64,000 nucleotides of DNA from Gaiellasilicea sp963794385 (GTDB lineage Bacteria > Actinomycetota > Thermoleophilia > Gaiellales > Gaiellaceae): contig CAWCDT010000018.1 in the NCBI GenBank assembly GCA_963794385.1, positions 55,860 to 119,859 of the forward strand, read 5' to 3'. A program made the position numbers and the translations under genes. This document shows, piece by piece, positions 9,019 through 17,554 of the stretch (the stretch's first letter is position 1; every line of letters starts with the position of its first letter). The notes under the pieces were generated by a model that saw nothing but the letters and a program-made list of their open reading frames with translations, did not search any database and was not told the DNA's origin.

Positions 9019-10203
9019 ATGGCCAGCCATCCCGCCTCGAAGACCTACCCGCCGGGCACCGCGCACGAGCGCGAGCCGGGCTCGGATCTCTTTCTCAAGG
9101 TCGGCGCCGTCCTGCTCGGGATCGCGGTGAGCGCGCTCGTCGTCTTCTCCGTCGTCGTCGGCCAGGCCGCCGACGAGGCGCGGGACGAAGCGCGGGCCGC
9201 GACCTCAGGCTCAGGTCAGGCGGCGGCGTCGCACGACCACGCCGCGCGCTCGATGACTGACGACCCGAACGTCGCGCTGCCGATCCAGAGCTTCGCCGGC
9301 AAGACGGGCGCGAACGCAGAAGAGCTCGCGAAGGCGCACGCCGCCTACGACGCGACTCTGCCCCCGGCGCCCGCCGGCGATCTGGCCAAGGTGCAGATGA
9401 CGCTGAAGGACATGGTCGTCGAGGTCGCGCCGGGCGTGAAGTACAACACCTGGGCGTTCGACGGACACGGCGCTCCCGGTCCAGTCATTCATGTCCGGGA
9501 GGGGCAGACCGTCGAGATGACGCTGAAGAACGGCGGTGCGATCCCGCACTCGATCGACTTCCACGCCGCCCGGATCGCGCCGAACGTCGCCTTCAAGGAC
9601 GTCGCGCCGGGCGACAGCTTTACATTCCGCTTCAAGGCGGGCGACCCGGGCGTCTACATGTACCACTGCGGCACGAAGCCCGTCCTCGCGCACATCGCGA
9701 ACGGCATGTACGGCGCGATCGTCGTCTCCCCGGCGAAGCCGCTGCCCAAGGCGGACCATGAGTACGTGCTCGTCGCGAGCGAGTGGTACCTGAACGGGGA
9801 CGGCGTCGACGAGCCTGCGTCGCTCGACATGGCGAAGGCGCGCGCGATGACACCGGACTGGACGACGTTCAACGGCTACGCGAACCAGTACGTCACGCAT
9901 CCGCTGACCGCGGACCCGGGTGAGACCGTCCGCTTCTATGTCGTAGCCGCCGGGCCGACGCTCGACACGAACTTCCACGTCGTCGGGACGATCTTCGACC
10001 GGGCGTGGGTGAACGGGGACATGACCGCCTTCCAGCGGGGCGTCCAGACGGTCGGAGTGCCCGCCGGCGGCGGCGCCGTTTTCGACGTGAAGATCGACGA
10101 GCCGGGCCTCTATCCGTTCGTCTCGCACGCCTTCGCGCACGTCGACCTGGGTCAGGTCGGGCTGCTGAACGTAGGCAATGTCAAAGGGACGATGAGCCAC
10201 TGA
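9019..10203 (+). CDS. Membrane-anchored NirK-like copper protein (two-domain multicopper oxidase/nitrite reductase)
   Basis: A 394-aa protein. Residues 1-25 are cytoplasmic, a single helix lies near 27-50, then a His-containing linker and two cupredoxin domains. The first has type-1 ligands H177 (IPHSIDFHA), C217 and H225/M230 (YHCGTKPVLAHIANGMYG). Type-2 ligands are H182, H216 and, from domain 2, H370 (FVSHAFAH). D180 and H320 (NFHVVG) match the catalytic Asp and His of copper nitrite reductase. So all NirK site residues appear present; nitrite to NO is the likely reaction. A laccase-like two-domain oxidase remains possible. First gene of an operon with DsbA-like and VKOR proteins, TGATG overlap downstream. 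Confidence 0.82.
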   Translation: MASHPASKTYPPGTAHEREPGSDLFLKVGAVLLGIAVSALVVFSVVVGQAADEARDEARAATSGSGQAAASHDHAARSMTDDPNVALPIQSFAGKTGANAEELAKAHAAYDATLPPAPAGDLAKVQMTLKDMVVEVAPGVKYNTWAFDGHGAPGPVIHVREGQTVEMTLKNGGAIPHSIDFHAARIAPNVAFKDVAPGDSFTFRFKAGDPGVYMYHCGTKPVLAHIANGMYGAIVVSPAKPLPKADHEYVLVASEWYLNGDGVDEPASLDMAKARAMTPDWTTFNGYANQYVTHPLTADPGETVRFYVVAAGPTLDTNFHVVGTIFDRAWVNGDMTAFQRGVQTVGVPAGGGAVFDVKIDEPGLYPFVSHAFAHVDLGQVGLLNVGNVKGTMSH

Positions 10204-10919
10204 TGGCTGGGTTCTCACAGCGAAAGCCGTTCGCGCTCGCGTTCGGCGGGGCCGCGCTGCTCGCCTCGTTCCTGATCGGCGCCAGCCTGATCGGCGGCTC
10301 GGAGTCGACGCCTGCCGCCCCCGCGGCGGCCGAGGCGGCCGCAGTAGCGCGGCAGCCCGACGGACTGCTGCGCGGCATCCCGCAGGACGGGATCGCGCTC
10401 GGCGACCCGAAGGCGCCCGTCACGCTCGTCGAGTACGCCGACCTCCAGTGCCCGTACTGCGCGAGCTGGGCGCGCGAGGCCTTTCCCGCGCTCGTGGACG
10501 AATACGTCCGGACGGGAAGGGTGCGGATCGTCTTCCGCGGCCTCGCGTTCGTCGGACCCGACTCCGAGACGGCGCTTCGGGCCGCGCTGGCGGCCGGTGA
10601 GCAGGACGCGCTTTGGGACGTCGTCCATGGGCTCTACCGCGGCCAGGGCGCCGAGAATGGCGGCTGGGTGACGGACGGCCTGCTCCGAAGCCTCGGCCGG
10701 GGAGCGGGCATCGACGCCGACCGCATGCTCGGGGACACCTTCTCGCCGCCAGTCGAGCGCGAGCTCGCCGCGGCGCGTGCCGCCGCGGAGCGGATCGGGG
10801 TTCCCGGGACACCGTTCTTCCAGGCCGGACCCACGGGAGGCGTGCTGGAGCCGCTGCGCGTCCAGGCGTTCGATGCCGACCCGTTCCGGGCCGAGCTCGA
10901 CCGGTTGCTGAGCGCGTGA
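10203..10919 (+). CDS. Exported DsbA-family thiol-disulfide oxidoreductase
   Basis: A 238-aa protein with an N-terminal signal anchor (residues 9-32) and a thioredoxin-fold DsbA domain. The active site C83-P-Y-C86 lies in ADLQCPYCASWA, and the cis-proline loop is GVPGTPFF near residue 200. It should oxidise or isomerise disulfides outside the membrane. The ATG overlaps the stop of the copper protein (TGATG), and its own stop overlaps the VKOR start (GTGA). Pairing with VKOR, the usual actinobacterial reoxidant of DsbA, fits an oxidative-folding module. Its attachment to a cupredoxin operon suggests service to copper-site or cysteine maturation, which is inference. Confidence 0.88.
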   Translation: MAGFSQRKPFALAFGGAALLASFLIGASLIGGSESTPAAPAAAEAAAVARQPDGLLRGIPQDGIALGDPKAPVTLVEYADLQCPYCASWAREAFPALVDEYVRTGRVRIVFRGLAFVGPDSETALRAALAAGEQDALWDVVHGLYRGQGAENGGWVTDGLLRSLGRGAGIDADRMLGDTFSPPVERELAAARAAAERIGVPGTPFFQAGPTGGVLEPLRVQAFDADPFRAELDRLLSA

Positions 10920-11362
10920 ACGAACGACTGCTGAGTATCGCCCTGGGAGTGCTCTGTCTCGCCGGGACGGCGGTTACGGGGTATCTGCTCTCCGTGCGCT
11001 GGGGCGGTGGATCGTTGTACTGCTCGACCGGTGGGTGCGAGGCGGTCCAGAGCTCGTCCTATGCCGACGTGCTGGGCGTCCCGGTCGCCCTCGCCGGGCT
11101 GCTCGGCTATCTCCTGCTCGGTGTGAGCGCACTCGTCGTCGCGCCGCTCGCGCGGGCCGCGGCGGCCGCCGTCGCGCTCGCGGCGCTCGCGTTCAGCGCG
11201 TACTTGCTCGTGGTCCAGCTGGCGGTGATCGGCGAGATCTGCCAGTGGTGCGTCGCCAACGACGTGATCATCACCCTCGTCGCGCTGGTCGCGCTGCTGC
11301 GCCTGCGCGAGCTGCTCCAGACTCAGTCGGAGCCTTCGAGCAGACCGGCGGCGAGCGCGTAG
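10916..11362 (+). CDS. Vitamin K epoxide reductase (VKOR)-family membrane protein
   Basis: A 148-aa four-helix membrane protein starting at GTG 10916. It has the VKOR signature: the loop pair C36 and C41 (YCSTGGCEAV), the SSSYADVLGVPVALAGLLGY segment, and the quinone-proximal CxxC C109-Q-W-C112. VKORs reoxidise DsbA-type proteins and pass electrons to quinones. Immediately upstream is its likely partner DsbA. The 3' end overlaps the oppositely oriented response regulator by 40 bp, so full transcription of either would produce antisense RNA to the other. Confidence 0.9.
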   Translation: MNERLLSIALGVLCLAGTAVTGYLLSVRWGGGSLYCSTGGCEAVQSSSYADVLGVPVALAGLLGYLLLGVSALVVAPLARAAAAAVALAALAFSAYLLVVQLAVIGEICQWCVANDVIITLVALVALLRLRELLQTQSEPSSRPAASA

Positions 11363-11967
11363 CGAACGAGCTCGGCTCTGCTCGCCAGCTGGAGCTTCTG
11401 CATGATGTGCGCCCTGTGCGTCTCCGCGGTGCGGACGGAGATGAAGAGCATCTGCGCGATCTCCTGGTTCGTATGCCCGAGCGCGAGCAGGCGCAGCACC
11501 TCGCGCTCCCGCTCGGAGAGCGGATCCTCCTCGGCGCGCCGGCGCTCCGCCGACTCGGCCGCGACGAGCTTCGCGCCGAGCGACGGATGGACGTACTGCT
11601 CGCCCGCGGCGACCGCCCGGACCGCATCGACCACCTCTGTGTCGGCAGCCTCCTTGAGCACGTAGCCGCTCGCGCCCGCCTCGAACGCCTCCCGAACGTA
11701 GTGAGGGTCGTCCTGCATCGAGAGGATCAGCACCTTCACCTCGGGGACCGCCTGCAGGAGCGCGGGCATGCCCTCGATCCCGCCCTTGCCCGGCATGACG
11801 ACGTCCATGAGGACGACGTCGGGCTTGTTCTCGATCGCCTCGAAGAGGGCGCGCTCCGCGTCGGCGGCCTCGCCGACCGTCTCGAGGTCCGGTTCCGCGT
11901 CGAGCACGCGGCGAAGGCCGGTGCGGACGACGGCATGATCGTCCACGACGAGGACGCGGATCGTCAC
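11323..11967 (-). CDS. NarL/LuxR-type response regulator
   Basis: A 214-aa regulator: receiver domain (residues 3-120) with acidic pair D9/D10 and phospho-acceptor D55 (VVLMDVVMPG), Lys near 105 (GYVLKEAAD), and a LuxR-type helix-turn-helix (about 148-205; LSEREREVLRLLALGHTNQEIAQ). The start is GTG 11967, sharing GTGA with the stop of the kinase gene, so the pair is translationally coupled. The closest architecture is the DevR/NarL group. The tail overlaps VKOR by 40 bp on the other strand. Confidence 0.93.
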   Translation of the reverse strand: MTIRVLVVDDHAVVRTGLRRVLDAEPDLETVGEAADAERALFEAIENKPDVVLMDVVMPGKGGIEGMPALLQAVPEVKVLILSMQDDPHYVREAFEAGASGYVLKEAADTEVVDAVRAVAAGEQYVHPSLGAKLVAAESAERRRAEEDPLSEREREVLRLLALGHTNQEIAQMLFISVRTAETHRAHIMQKLQLASRAELVRYALAAGLLEGSD

Positions 11968-13607
11968 GGGACGGGCACCTCGGCCACCAGTGTCGTCCCG
12001 GCACCCGACGTCGACTCGATCTGGAGCCGCCCGCCGACGAGACCCACCCGCTCGCGCATGCCGGCGAGCCCGAGGGCATCCTCACGGGTGCCGGCCGGGT
12101 CGAAACCCGACCCGTCGTCCTCGATCACGGCGACAACGGCCCCGTTCTTGCGGCTGAGCAGGACGCTGACGTGGCCCGCGCCGGCGTGCTTGACCACGTT
12201 CGTGAGCGCCTCCTGGACGACCCGGTAGAGAGCGGTCTCGACCTCGCTCGGAAGCCGCTCGTCGCCGAGCTGCGCCTCGAGGTCGATCCGGAGCCCCGAC
12301 TGCTCGCCGAACGTGGCTGTGAGCCGCTCGACCGCGGGTACGAGGCCGAAGTCGTCGAGCGCCGCCGGCCGCAGCTCGACCGCGAGCGCGCGCACGTCCT
12401 GCAACGTCGAGACGACGAGCTCGCGCACGGACGCGACCGCGGCGCGCGCCTCGTCGGTCCCGACCGACTGCTCGAGCGGCTTCAGCCCGAGCAGGATCGA
12501 GGTGAGTGCCTGGCCGGTCTCGTCGTGGAGCTCGCGGGCGAGCCGTTGCCGCTCGAGCTCCTGGGCTTCGACGACGCGCCGCATCGCGTCGCGGCTGACG
12601 CGCTCCGAGAGGTCGACGGCAATCGCGGCTCGCGCCGCGAGCGTCTCCGCGAGTCGCAGGTCGTCGTCGCTGAACGCCGGCGTCGGCCCCTGCTTGTCGT
12701 GCGCGATCAGCACCCCGATCCCCTTCCCGCGTACGACGAGCGGGACATACAAGCCCGAATGGACGCCGAGCCGGCGCGCCGCCGGCTGATCGATCTCGGG
12801 GTCCTCCAGCACGGCGTCGACGCGCTCGCTCCGCGCCCGTTCGAGGACGCGTCCCGCCTTGGAGGCCGCGAACTCGAGCCGCATGCCAGTGACGCCGTAG
12901 CTGCCCTCACCCTCGGCCGCAGCGATCCGCAGTGCATCCCGCTCCGGCAACGCGATCAGGACGAGCCGGGCGCCCACGAGCTCCTGCAGTCGTCGGGCGA
13001 CGAGCGCGAGCAGCGGCTCGAGCTCGAGCTCCGAGGCGAGGGCCAGCCCGATCTCGTTCAACGACTCGAGCTGCCGGAGCCAGCGCGTCGAGCTCTCGTA
13101 GAGGCGGGCGTTCTCGATCGCCACCGCCGCCTGGGCCGCGAGCAGTTGCGTCAGCTCCTCGTCCTCCACGCTGAAGTCCTCGCCGTCACCCTTCTCGGTC
13201 AGGTAGAGGTTGCCGTAGGCGACGCCGCGGAGCAGGATCGGGACGCCCAGAAAGCCGCGCATCGGAGGGTGGTGGGGCGGGAAGCCGACTGAGCGCGGGT
13301 CGTCGGCGATGTCGTGCAGTCGCAGCGTGCGCGCCTCGCGGATGAGCACGCCGAGGATGCCGCGCCCGCGCGGCAGGTCGCCGATGGCCGCGAAGGTCTG
13401 CTCGTCGATGCCGGTCGTGAGGAAGCGCTCCAGTGACTGCCCCGACTTGTCGATCACGCCGAGCGCGGCGTAGCGCGCGCCGGTCAGCTGCGCGGCCGTC
13501 TCGACGATCCGCTGCAGGAGCGCGTCGAGGGACAGCTCCGAGCTGAGCGTTATCCCGGCATCGACGAGGACGCGGAGGCGGTCGAGCTGCGGTGGGGGCG
13601 TCGTCAC
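11964..13607 (-). CDS. DevS/DosT-like GAF-GAF sensor histidine kinase
   Basis: About 547 aa, no membrane helix. GAF-A (20-155) and GAF-B (175-320) are followed by a HisKA_3 dimerisation helix with phospho-acceptor H361 (ARELHDETGQAL) and an HATPase_c domain (N box ALTNVVKHAG, G box DDGSGFD). GAF-A contains GFPPHHPPMRGFLGVPI and YGNLYLTEK, very like the haem-binding GAF of mycobacterial DevS/DosT, which sense O2, NO and CO. A haem ligand His may lie in the HHPPM stretch, but I cannot assign it. GTG 13607 is the best start: upstream coding signal ends there. Its neighbour, a NirK-like enzyme that may make NO, makes gas sensing an attractive inference. Confidence 0.88.
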   Translation of the reverse strand: MTTPPPQLDRLRVLVDAGITLSSELSLDALLQRIVETAAQLTGARYAALGVIDKSGQSLERFLTTGIDEQTFAAIGDLPRGRGILGVLIREARTLRLHDIADDPRSVGFPPHHPPMRGFLGVPILLRGVAYGNLYLTEKGDGEDFSVEDEELTQLLAAQAAVAIENARLYESSTRWLRQLESLNEIGLALASELELEPLLALVARRLQELVGARLVLIALPERDALRIAAAEGEGSYGVTGMRLEFAASKAGRVLERARSERVDAVLEDPEIDQPAARRLGVHSGLYVPLVVRGKGIGVLIAHDKQGPTPAFSDDDLRLAETLAARAAIAVDLSERVSRDAMRRVVEAQELERQRLARELHDETGQALTSILLGLKPLEQSVGTDEARAAVASVRELVVSTLQDVRALAVELRPAALDDFGLVPAVERLTATFGEQSGLRIDLEAQLGDERLPSEVETALYRVVQEALTNVVKHAGAGHVSVLLSRKNGAVVAVIEDDGSGFDPAGTREDALGLAGMRERVGLVGGRLQIESTSGAGTTLVAEVPVP

Positions 13608-13641
13608 GGGCCCATCTTCGCGCCTCGGTTGGCCGCGCGTC

Positions 13642-13759
13642 GTGATCACACTCGACCTCGACGAGGCGCTCGAGCGCGAGCTGTTCTGGAACGCAGCCGG
13701 GACCCGACCGCGGTACGGTGGACCTCGACGTGGTGCACGGCAACGTCCAGCTGACATGA
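13642..13759 (+). CDS. Possible small gene with a frame change, unrecognised
   Basis: From GTG 13642 the codons are strongly G/C-ending (VITLDLDEALERELFWNAAG), then lose bias, while the +1 frame gains it (TVDLDVVHGNVQLT, stop at 13757-13759). One inserted base near 13700 would join them into about 39 residues. An ATGA at 13756 then opens a 14-codon arginine-rich stretch whose stop overlaps the cupin GTG. Could be a decayed fragment. No family recognised. Confidence 0.3.
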
Positions 13760-13796
13760 CCCGCCGCGAGCGCCGGAAGCTGGAGCGCACGCGCGC

Positions 13797-14123
13797 GTGA
13801 CGCCCGTGCCGGATGCGTTCGAGGTCGACGCTGTGCGACGCCGTCTCGAGGCCGGGAACGGCGGGTACGAGGTGGTGCACACGTCGCCCGGCTTGGAGAT
13901 CGGCGTGTACGTGCTCGTCGCGCCAGAGCCCGACCACCAGCAGCCGCACGCAGACGACGAGGTCTACGTCGTCCTCGAAGGAAGCGGCGTGCTGACGGTC
14001 GAGGGAGAGGCCGTCCCGCTCGCGACCGGCCAGGCCGCATTCGTGCCCGCGGGCGCCGACCACCGCTTCACCGCCTACGAGGGCCTGAGCGTGCTCGTCA
14101 TCTTCGCGAAGGGGCGCCCGTGA
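13797..14123 (+). CDS. Small cupin-domain protein
   Basis: A 108-aa single-domain cupin. Metal-binding motif 1 is the HADDEVYVVLEGSGVLTVEGE region (PHADDE, His and Glu ligands) and motif 2 is FVPAGADHRF (His). Such proteins often act as sugar isomerases, small-molecule binders or dioxygenase-like enzymes. It starts at GTG 13797 and its stop overlaps the phosphoketolase GTG (GTGA), so it is coupled to central carbon metabolism genes. Specific function unknown. Confidence 0.75.
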   Translation: MTPVPDAFEVDAVRRRLEAGNGGYEVVHTSPGLEIGVYVLVAPEPDHQQPHADDEVYVVLEGSGVLTVEGEAVPLATGQAAFVPAGADHRFTAYEGLSVLVIFAKGRP

Positions 14124-16468
14124 CCGCGCTCGAGCAGCTCGACGCGTACTGGCGTGCCGCGAACTACCTCTCGGTCGGCCAGATCTACCTGCTCGACAAC
14201 CCGCTCCTGCGCGAGCCGATCAGTTCGGATCACGTCAAGCCCCGCCTGCTCGGGCACTTCGGCACGACGCCCGGGCTCAACCTCGTCTACGCGCACCTGA
14301 ACCGCGCGATCCGCGAGCGCGACCTCTCGGCGCTCTACATCGCCGGCCCGGGGCACGGCGGCCCGGGCCTCGTCGCGAACGCATACCTGGAGGGGACGTA
14401 CAGCGAGGTCTATCCGCGCGTCGGCCGCGACGAGGCCGGCCTGCGCGAGCTCTTCCGTCAGTTCTCCTTCCCGGGCGGGATCCCCAGCCACGTCGCCCCC
14501 GAGACGCCGGGCTCGATCCACGAGGGCGGCGAGCTCGGCTACGCGCTCGCGCATGCCTACGGTGCGGCCTTCGACAACCCCGACCTCCTGGTCGCGTGCG
14601 TCGTCGGCGACGGCGAGGCGGAGACCGGCCCGCTCGCGGCGAGCTGGCACTCGAACAAGTTCCTGAGCCCGGTCAGCGACGGCGCCGTGCTGCCGATCCT
14701 CCATCTGAACGGGTACAAGATCGCGAACCCGACCGTGCTCGCCCGCATCCCGGAGCAGGAGCTCGTCTCGCTCTTCGAGGGCTACGGGCACCGGCCGCTC
14801 CTTGTCACCGGCGGCTTCGACGACGAGGATCCGCTCGCTGTCCACGAGCGCTTCGCAGCCGCGCTGGACGAGGCACTGGACGAGATCGGCCGCATCCAGA
14901 CCGCTGCGCGCGAGGACGGCGCGCGCGATCGTCCGCGCTGGCCGATGCTCGTCCTGCGGACGCCGAAGGGCTGGACCGGGCCGAAAGAGGTCGGCGGCCT
15001 CCCGGTCGAGGACAGTTGGCGCTCGCACCAGGTCCCCCTCGCGAACGTCCGCGGCGACCGCAAGCAGCTCGCCGCTCTCGAGGAGTGGCTGCGCAGCTAC
15101 CGGCCGGAGGAGCTTTTCGACGAGCACGGCGCGCTCCTACCCGCGCTGGCCGACCTGGCGCCGGCAGGGGAGCGACGGATGAGCGCGACCCCGCACGCGA
15201 ACGGCGGCGTGCTCCTGCGCGACCTCGCCCTGCCCGACTTCCGCGACTACGCGGTCGAAGTGAGCGAGCCCGGCACGGGCGCGACCGAGGCGACGCGGGT
15301 GCTCGGCGCCTTCCTTCGGGACGTCGTTGCCGCGAATCCGGAGACGTTCCGGCTCTTCGGGCCTGACGAGACGGCCTCCAACCGGCTCGGCGCCGTCTTC
15401 GAGGCGACGGGCCGCGCCTGGCAGGCGGAGGCTCTCCCCACCGACGTCGGGCTCACGCCCGACGGCCGTGTGCTGGAGGTGCTCTCGGAGCACCTCTGCC
15501 AGGGCTGGCTCGAGGGCTACCTGCTGACGGGCCGGCACGGGCTCTTCAACTGCTACGAGGCGTTCATCCACATCATCGACTCGATGTTCAACCAGCATGC
15601 GAAGTGGCTGAAGACGTCGAGGGAGATCCCGTGGCGGCGGCCGGTCGCGTCGCTCAACTACCTGCTCAGCTCGCACGTCTGGCGGCAGGACCACAACGGC
15701 TTCTCGCACCAGGACCCCGGCTTCATCGACCACGTGGTCAACAAGAAGGCCGAGATCATCCGCGTCTACCTTCCGCCGGACGCGAACACGCTCTTGTCCG
15801 TCGGCGACCACTGCCTGCGCAGCCGCGACTACGTGAACGTGATCGTGGCCGGCAAGCAGCCCGCGCTCGACTACCTGTCGATGGAGGACGCGATCCTCCA
15901 CTGCACGCGGGGGCTCGGCATCTGGGACTGGGCCTCGACCGACGAGGGCGGCGACCCGGATGTCGTGCTCGCGTGCGCCGGCGACATCCCGACCCTCGAG
16001 ACGCTTGCCGCCGCCGCGCTCCTGCGCGAGCGCCTGCCCGAGCTGAAAGTGAGGGTCGTCAATGTCGTCGACCTGATGCGGCTGCAGCCGGAGTCGGAGC
16101 ACCCGCACGGGCTGTCCGACCGCGAGTTCGACTCGATCTTCACGGTCGACCGTCCAATCGTCTTCGCCTACCACGGCTATCCCTGGCTGATCCACCGGCT
16201 CGCCTACCGGCGCCGGAACCACCACAACCTGCACGTGCGCGGGTACAAGGAGGAGGGCACGACGACGACGCCCTTCGACATGGTGATGCTCAACGACCTC
16301 GACCGGTTCCATCTCGCGCTGGACGTGATCGACCGCGTGCCGGAGCTCGAGGGTGACACCGCGCACCTGCGCCAGGAGCTCGTCGACCTGCGCCTGCGGA
16401 TGCGCGCCTGGACGCGCGAGCACGGCGAGGACCACCCGGACGTCCGCGACTGGGCCTGGCCCTATTGA
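14120..16468 (+). CDS. xfp: Xylulose-5-phosphate/fructose-6-phosphate phosphoketolase
   Basis: A 782-aa cytoplasmic TPP enzyme that cleaves xylulose-5-P or fructose-6-P with phosphate to acetyl-phosphate plus glyceraldehyde-3-P or erythrose-4-P. Family landmarks: an N-terminal YWRAANYLSVGQIYL, the GPGHGGPG loop near 75, SFPGGIPSHVAPETPGSIH near 118, TPP-binding GDGEAETGP near 163, the HLNGYKIANPT stretch near 195, and FSHQDPGFIDHVVN near 530. Length is typical (about 790). Its stop precedes acetate kinase by 4 bp, giving acetyl-P to acetate with ATP formation, the classical partner step. Confidence 0.96.
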   Translation: MTALEQLDAYWRAANYLSVGQIYLLDNPLLREPISSDHVKPRLLGHFGTTPGLNLVYAHLNRAIRERDLSALYIAGPGHGGPGLVANAYLEGTYSEVYPRVGRDEAGLRELFRQFSFPGGIPSHVAPETPGSIHEGGELGYALAHAYGAAFDNPDLLVACVVGDGEAETGPLAASWHSNKFLSPVSDGAVLPILHLNGYKIANPTVLARIPEQELVSLFEGYGHRPLLVTGGFDDEDPLAVHERFAAALDEALDEIGRIQTAAREDGARDRPRWPMLVLRTPKGWTGPKEVGGLPVEDSWRSHQVPLANVRGDRKQLAALEEWLRSYRPEELFDEHGALLPALADLAPAGERRMSATPHANGGVLLRDLALPDFRDYAVEVSEPGTGATEATRVLGAFLRDVVAANPETFRLFGPDETASNRLGAVFEATGRAWQAEALPTDVGLTPDGRVLEVLSEHLCQGWLEGYLLTGRHGLFNCYEAFIHIIDSMFNQHAKWLKTSREIPWRRPVASLNYLLSSHVWRQDHNGFSHQDPGFIDHVVNKKAEIIRVYLPPDANTLLSVGDHCLRSRDYVNVIVAGKQPALDYLSMEDAILHCTRGLGIWDWASTDEGGDPDVVLACAGDIPTLETLAAAALLRERLPELKVRVVNVVDLMRLQPESEHPHGLSDREFDSIFTVDRPIVFAYHGYPWLIHRLAYRRRNHHNLHVRGYKEEGTTTTPFDMVMLNDLDRFHLALDVIDRVPELEGDTAHLRQELVDLRLRMRAWTREHGEDHPDVRDWAWPY

Positions 16469-16472
16469 ACGA

Positions 16473-17387
16473 GTGGGCGATGTCCTTGTCGTCAACGCCG
16501 GCTCGACCAGCCTGAAGCTCCATCTCGTCCACGAGGACGGCAGCGCGCGGCGGCTCGCCGGTCTCGACGGCGTGCGAGCCGAGGCGGCCGGCCACCGGAT
16601 CGTCCACGGTGGCTCCCGCTTCGTCGAGCCCGTGCTGGTCGACGACGCGTTACTGGAGCAGCTGGAGGACCTCTCCTCGCTCGCGCCGCTGCACAACGGG
16701 CCCGCGCTCGTCGCCCTCGCGCGGGCGAGGGCGCAGCTGCCGAACGTGCCCCACGTCGCCGTCTTCGACACCGCCTTCCACGCGACGATCCCGGCCGAAG
16801 CGTCGACGTACGCCGTCCCGGAGCGCTGGCGCCAGGCCTGGGGGATCCGCCGCTACGGCTTCCACGGGCTCGCCGTCGAGTGGGTCGCCGGCTCGCTGCG
16901 GGCCGCGCGACTCGTCGTCTGCCATCTCGGCGGCGGCTGTTCCGTCACGGCCGTCCGTGACGGCCGCTCGGTCGACACGACGATGGGCTTCAGCCCGCTC
17001 GAAGGGGTGCCGATGGCCACCCGCTCGGGCTCGGTCGACCCCGGCGCCCTCGTCCACGTCTTGCGTGAGCACGGGCTCTCCCCGGCCGACCTCGACCGGG
17101 CGCTCGAGCACGAGTCCGGGCTCGCCGCTCTCGGTGGGCTCGACGACCCGCTCGGCTTCGGTGTCTTCACCTATCGCGTCGCCCAGGCGGCCGCGGCGAT
17201 GGCCGCGGCGCTGGGCGGGCTCGACGTGCTCGCGTTCTCGGGCGGCATCGGCGAGAACCGGGCCGACGTCCGAGCGGCGGTCGCCGAGCGACTCGCCTTC
17301 GCCGGTGACTTCCGGGTCGAGGTCGTGCCCGCGCGCGAGGAGCTCGTGATCGCGCGCGCCGTCAGGCGGTTGCTCGCGGACGCCTAA
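16473..17387 (+). CDS. ackA: Acetate kinase, compact form
   Basis: About 304 aa, starting at GTG 16473, 4 bp after the phosphoketolase stop. It converts acetyl-phosphate and ADP to acetate and ATP. The ASKHA-fold landmarks are present: VVNAGSTSLKLH (Asn), HRIVHGG (Arg), SLAPLHNGP (His), VFDTAFHATIP (Asp), RRYGFHGLA (His), CHLGGGCSVTAV, MATRSGSVDPG (Arg), FSGGIGENRADV and a terminal EELVIAR (Glu). The usual enzyme is about 400 aa; this one lacks roughly 50 residues in the N-terminal half and part of the region after HESGL. All catalytic residues remain, so it is probably active. Its stop adjoins the palindromic element at 17387. Confidence 0.9.
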   Translation: MGDVLVVNAGSTSLKLHLVHEDGSARRLAGLDGVRAEAAGHRIVHGGSRFVEPVLVDDALLEQLEDLSSLAPLHNGPALVALARARAQLPNVPHVAVFDTAFHATIPAEASTYAVPERWRQAWGIRRYGFHGLAVEWVAGSLRAARLVVCHLGGGCSVTAVRDGRSVDTTMGFSPLEGVPMATRSGSVDPGALVHVLREHGLSPADLDRALEHESGLAALGGLDDPLGFGVFTYRVAQAAAAMAAALGGLDVLAFSGGIGENRADVRAAVAERLAFAGDFRVEVVPAREELVIARAVRRLLADA

Positions 17388-17549
17388 GAACTCGTTTCAG
17401 GACGAGCTTCGTCGACAGGGTGCTCCGGGTGGTGCGAGCGCAAGGACGCAGGGAGCCCCGATAGTGGTGCTATCGGGGCGACCGAGGACGCGGCGATCGT
17501 GCCGCCCGGGGCGGCCTGGCGACACAAGGCTTGTTCTGAAATGAGTTCT
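17387..17549 (+). repeat. Long palindromic element E1 (163 bp) between convergent genes
   Basis: Terminal arms AGAACTCGTTTCAGGAC and the complement of GTTCTGAAATGAGTTCT pair with two mismatches. Inner arms continue to pair imperfectly, and the centre is a perfect 9-bp stem CCCCGATAG/CTATCGGGG with loop TGGTG (CACCA on the minus strand). Read on the minus strand the centre follows CTCGG and precedes CTCCCTGCG, as in the elements at 29396 and 47943. It begins on the last base of the ackA stop and ends 6 bp before the WYL gene stop. Probably a bidirectional terminator and/or a mobile miniature palindrome. Confidence 0.8.
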
Positions 17550-17554
17550 ATGCG

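Noticed and set aside
6196..9066. A 956-codon open frame on the minus strand opposite the GNAT/ligase gene
   Set aside because: It is a shadow: arginine-rich, no domain signatures, opposite a well-supported gene. Long shadow frames are expected at about 70 % GC.
17387..17549. E1 as a simple terminator
   Set aside because: Too long, with paired ends 160 bp apart and a centre shared with two other elements; termination may be a side role only.
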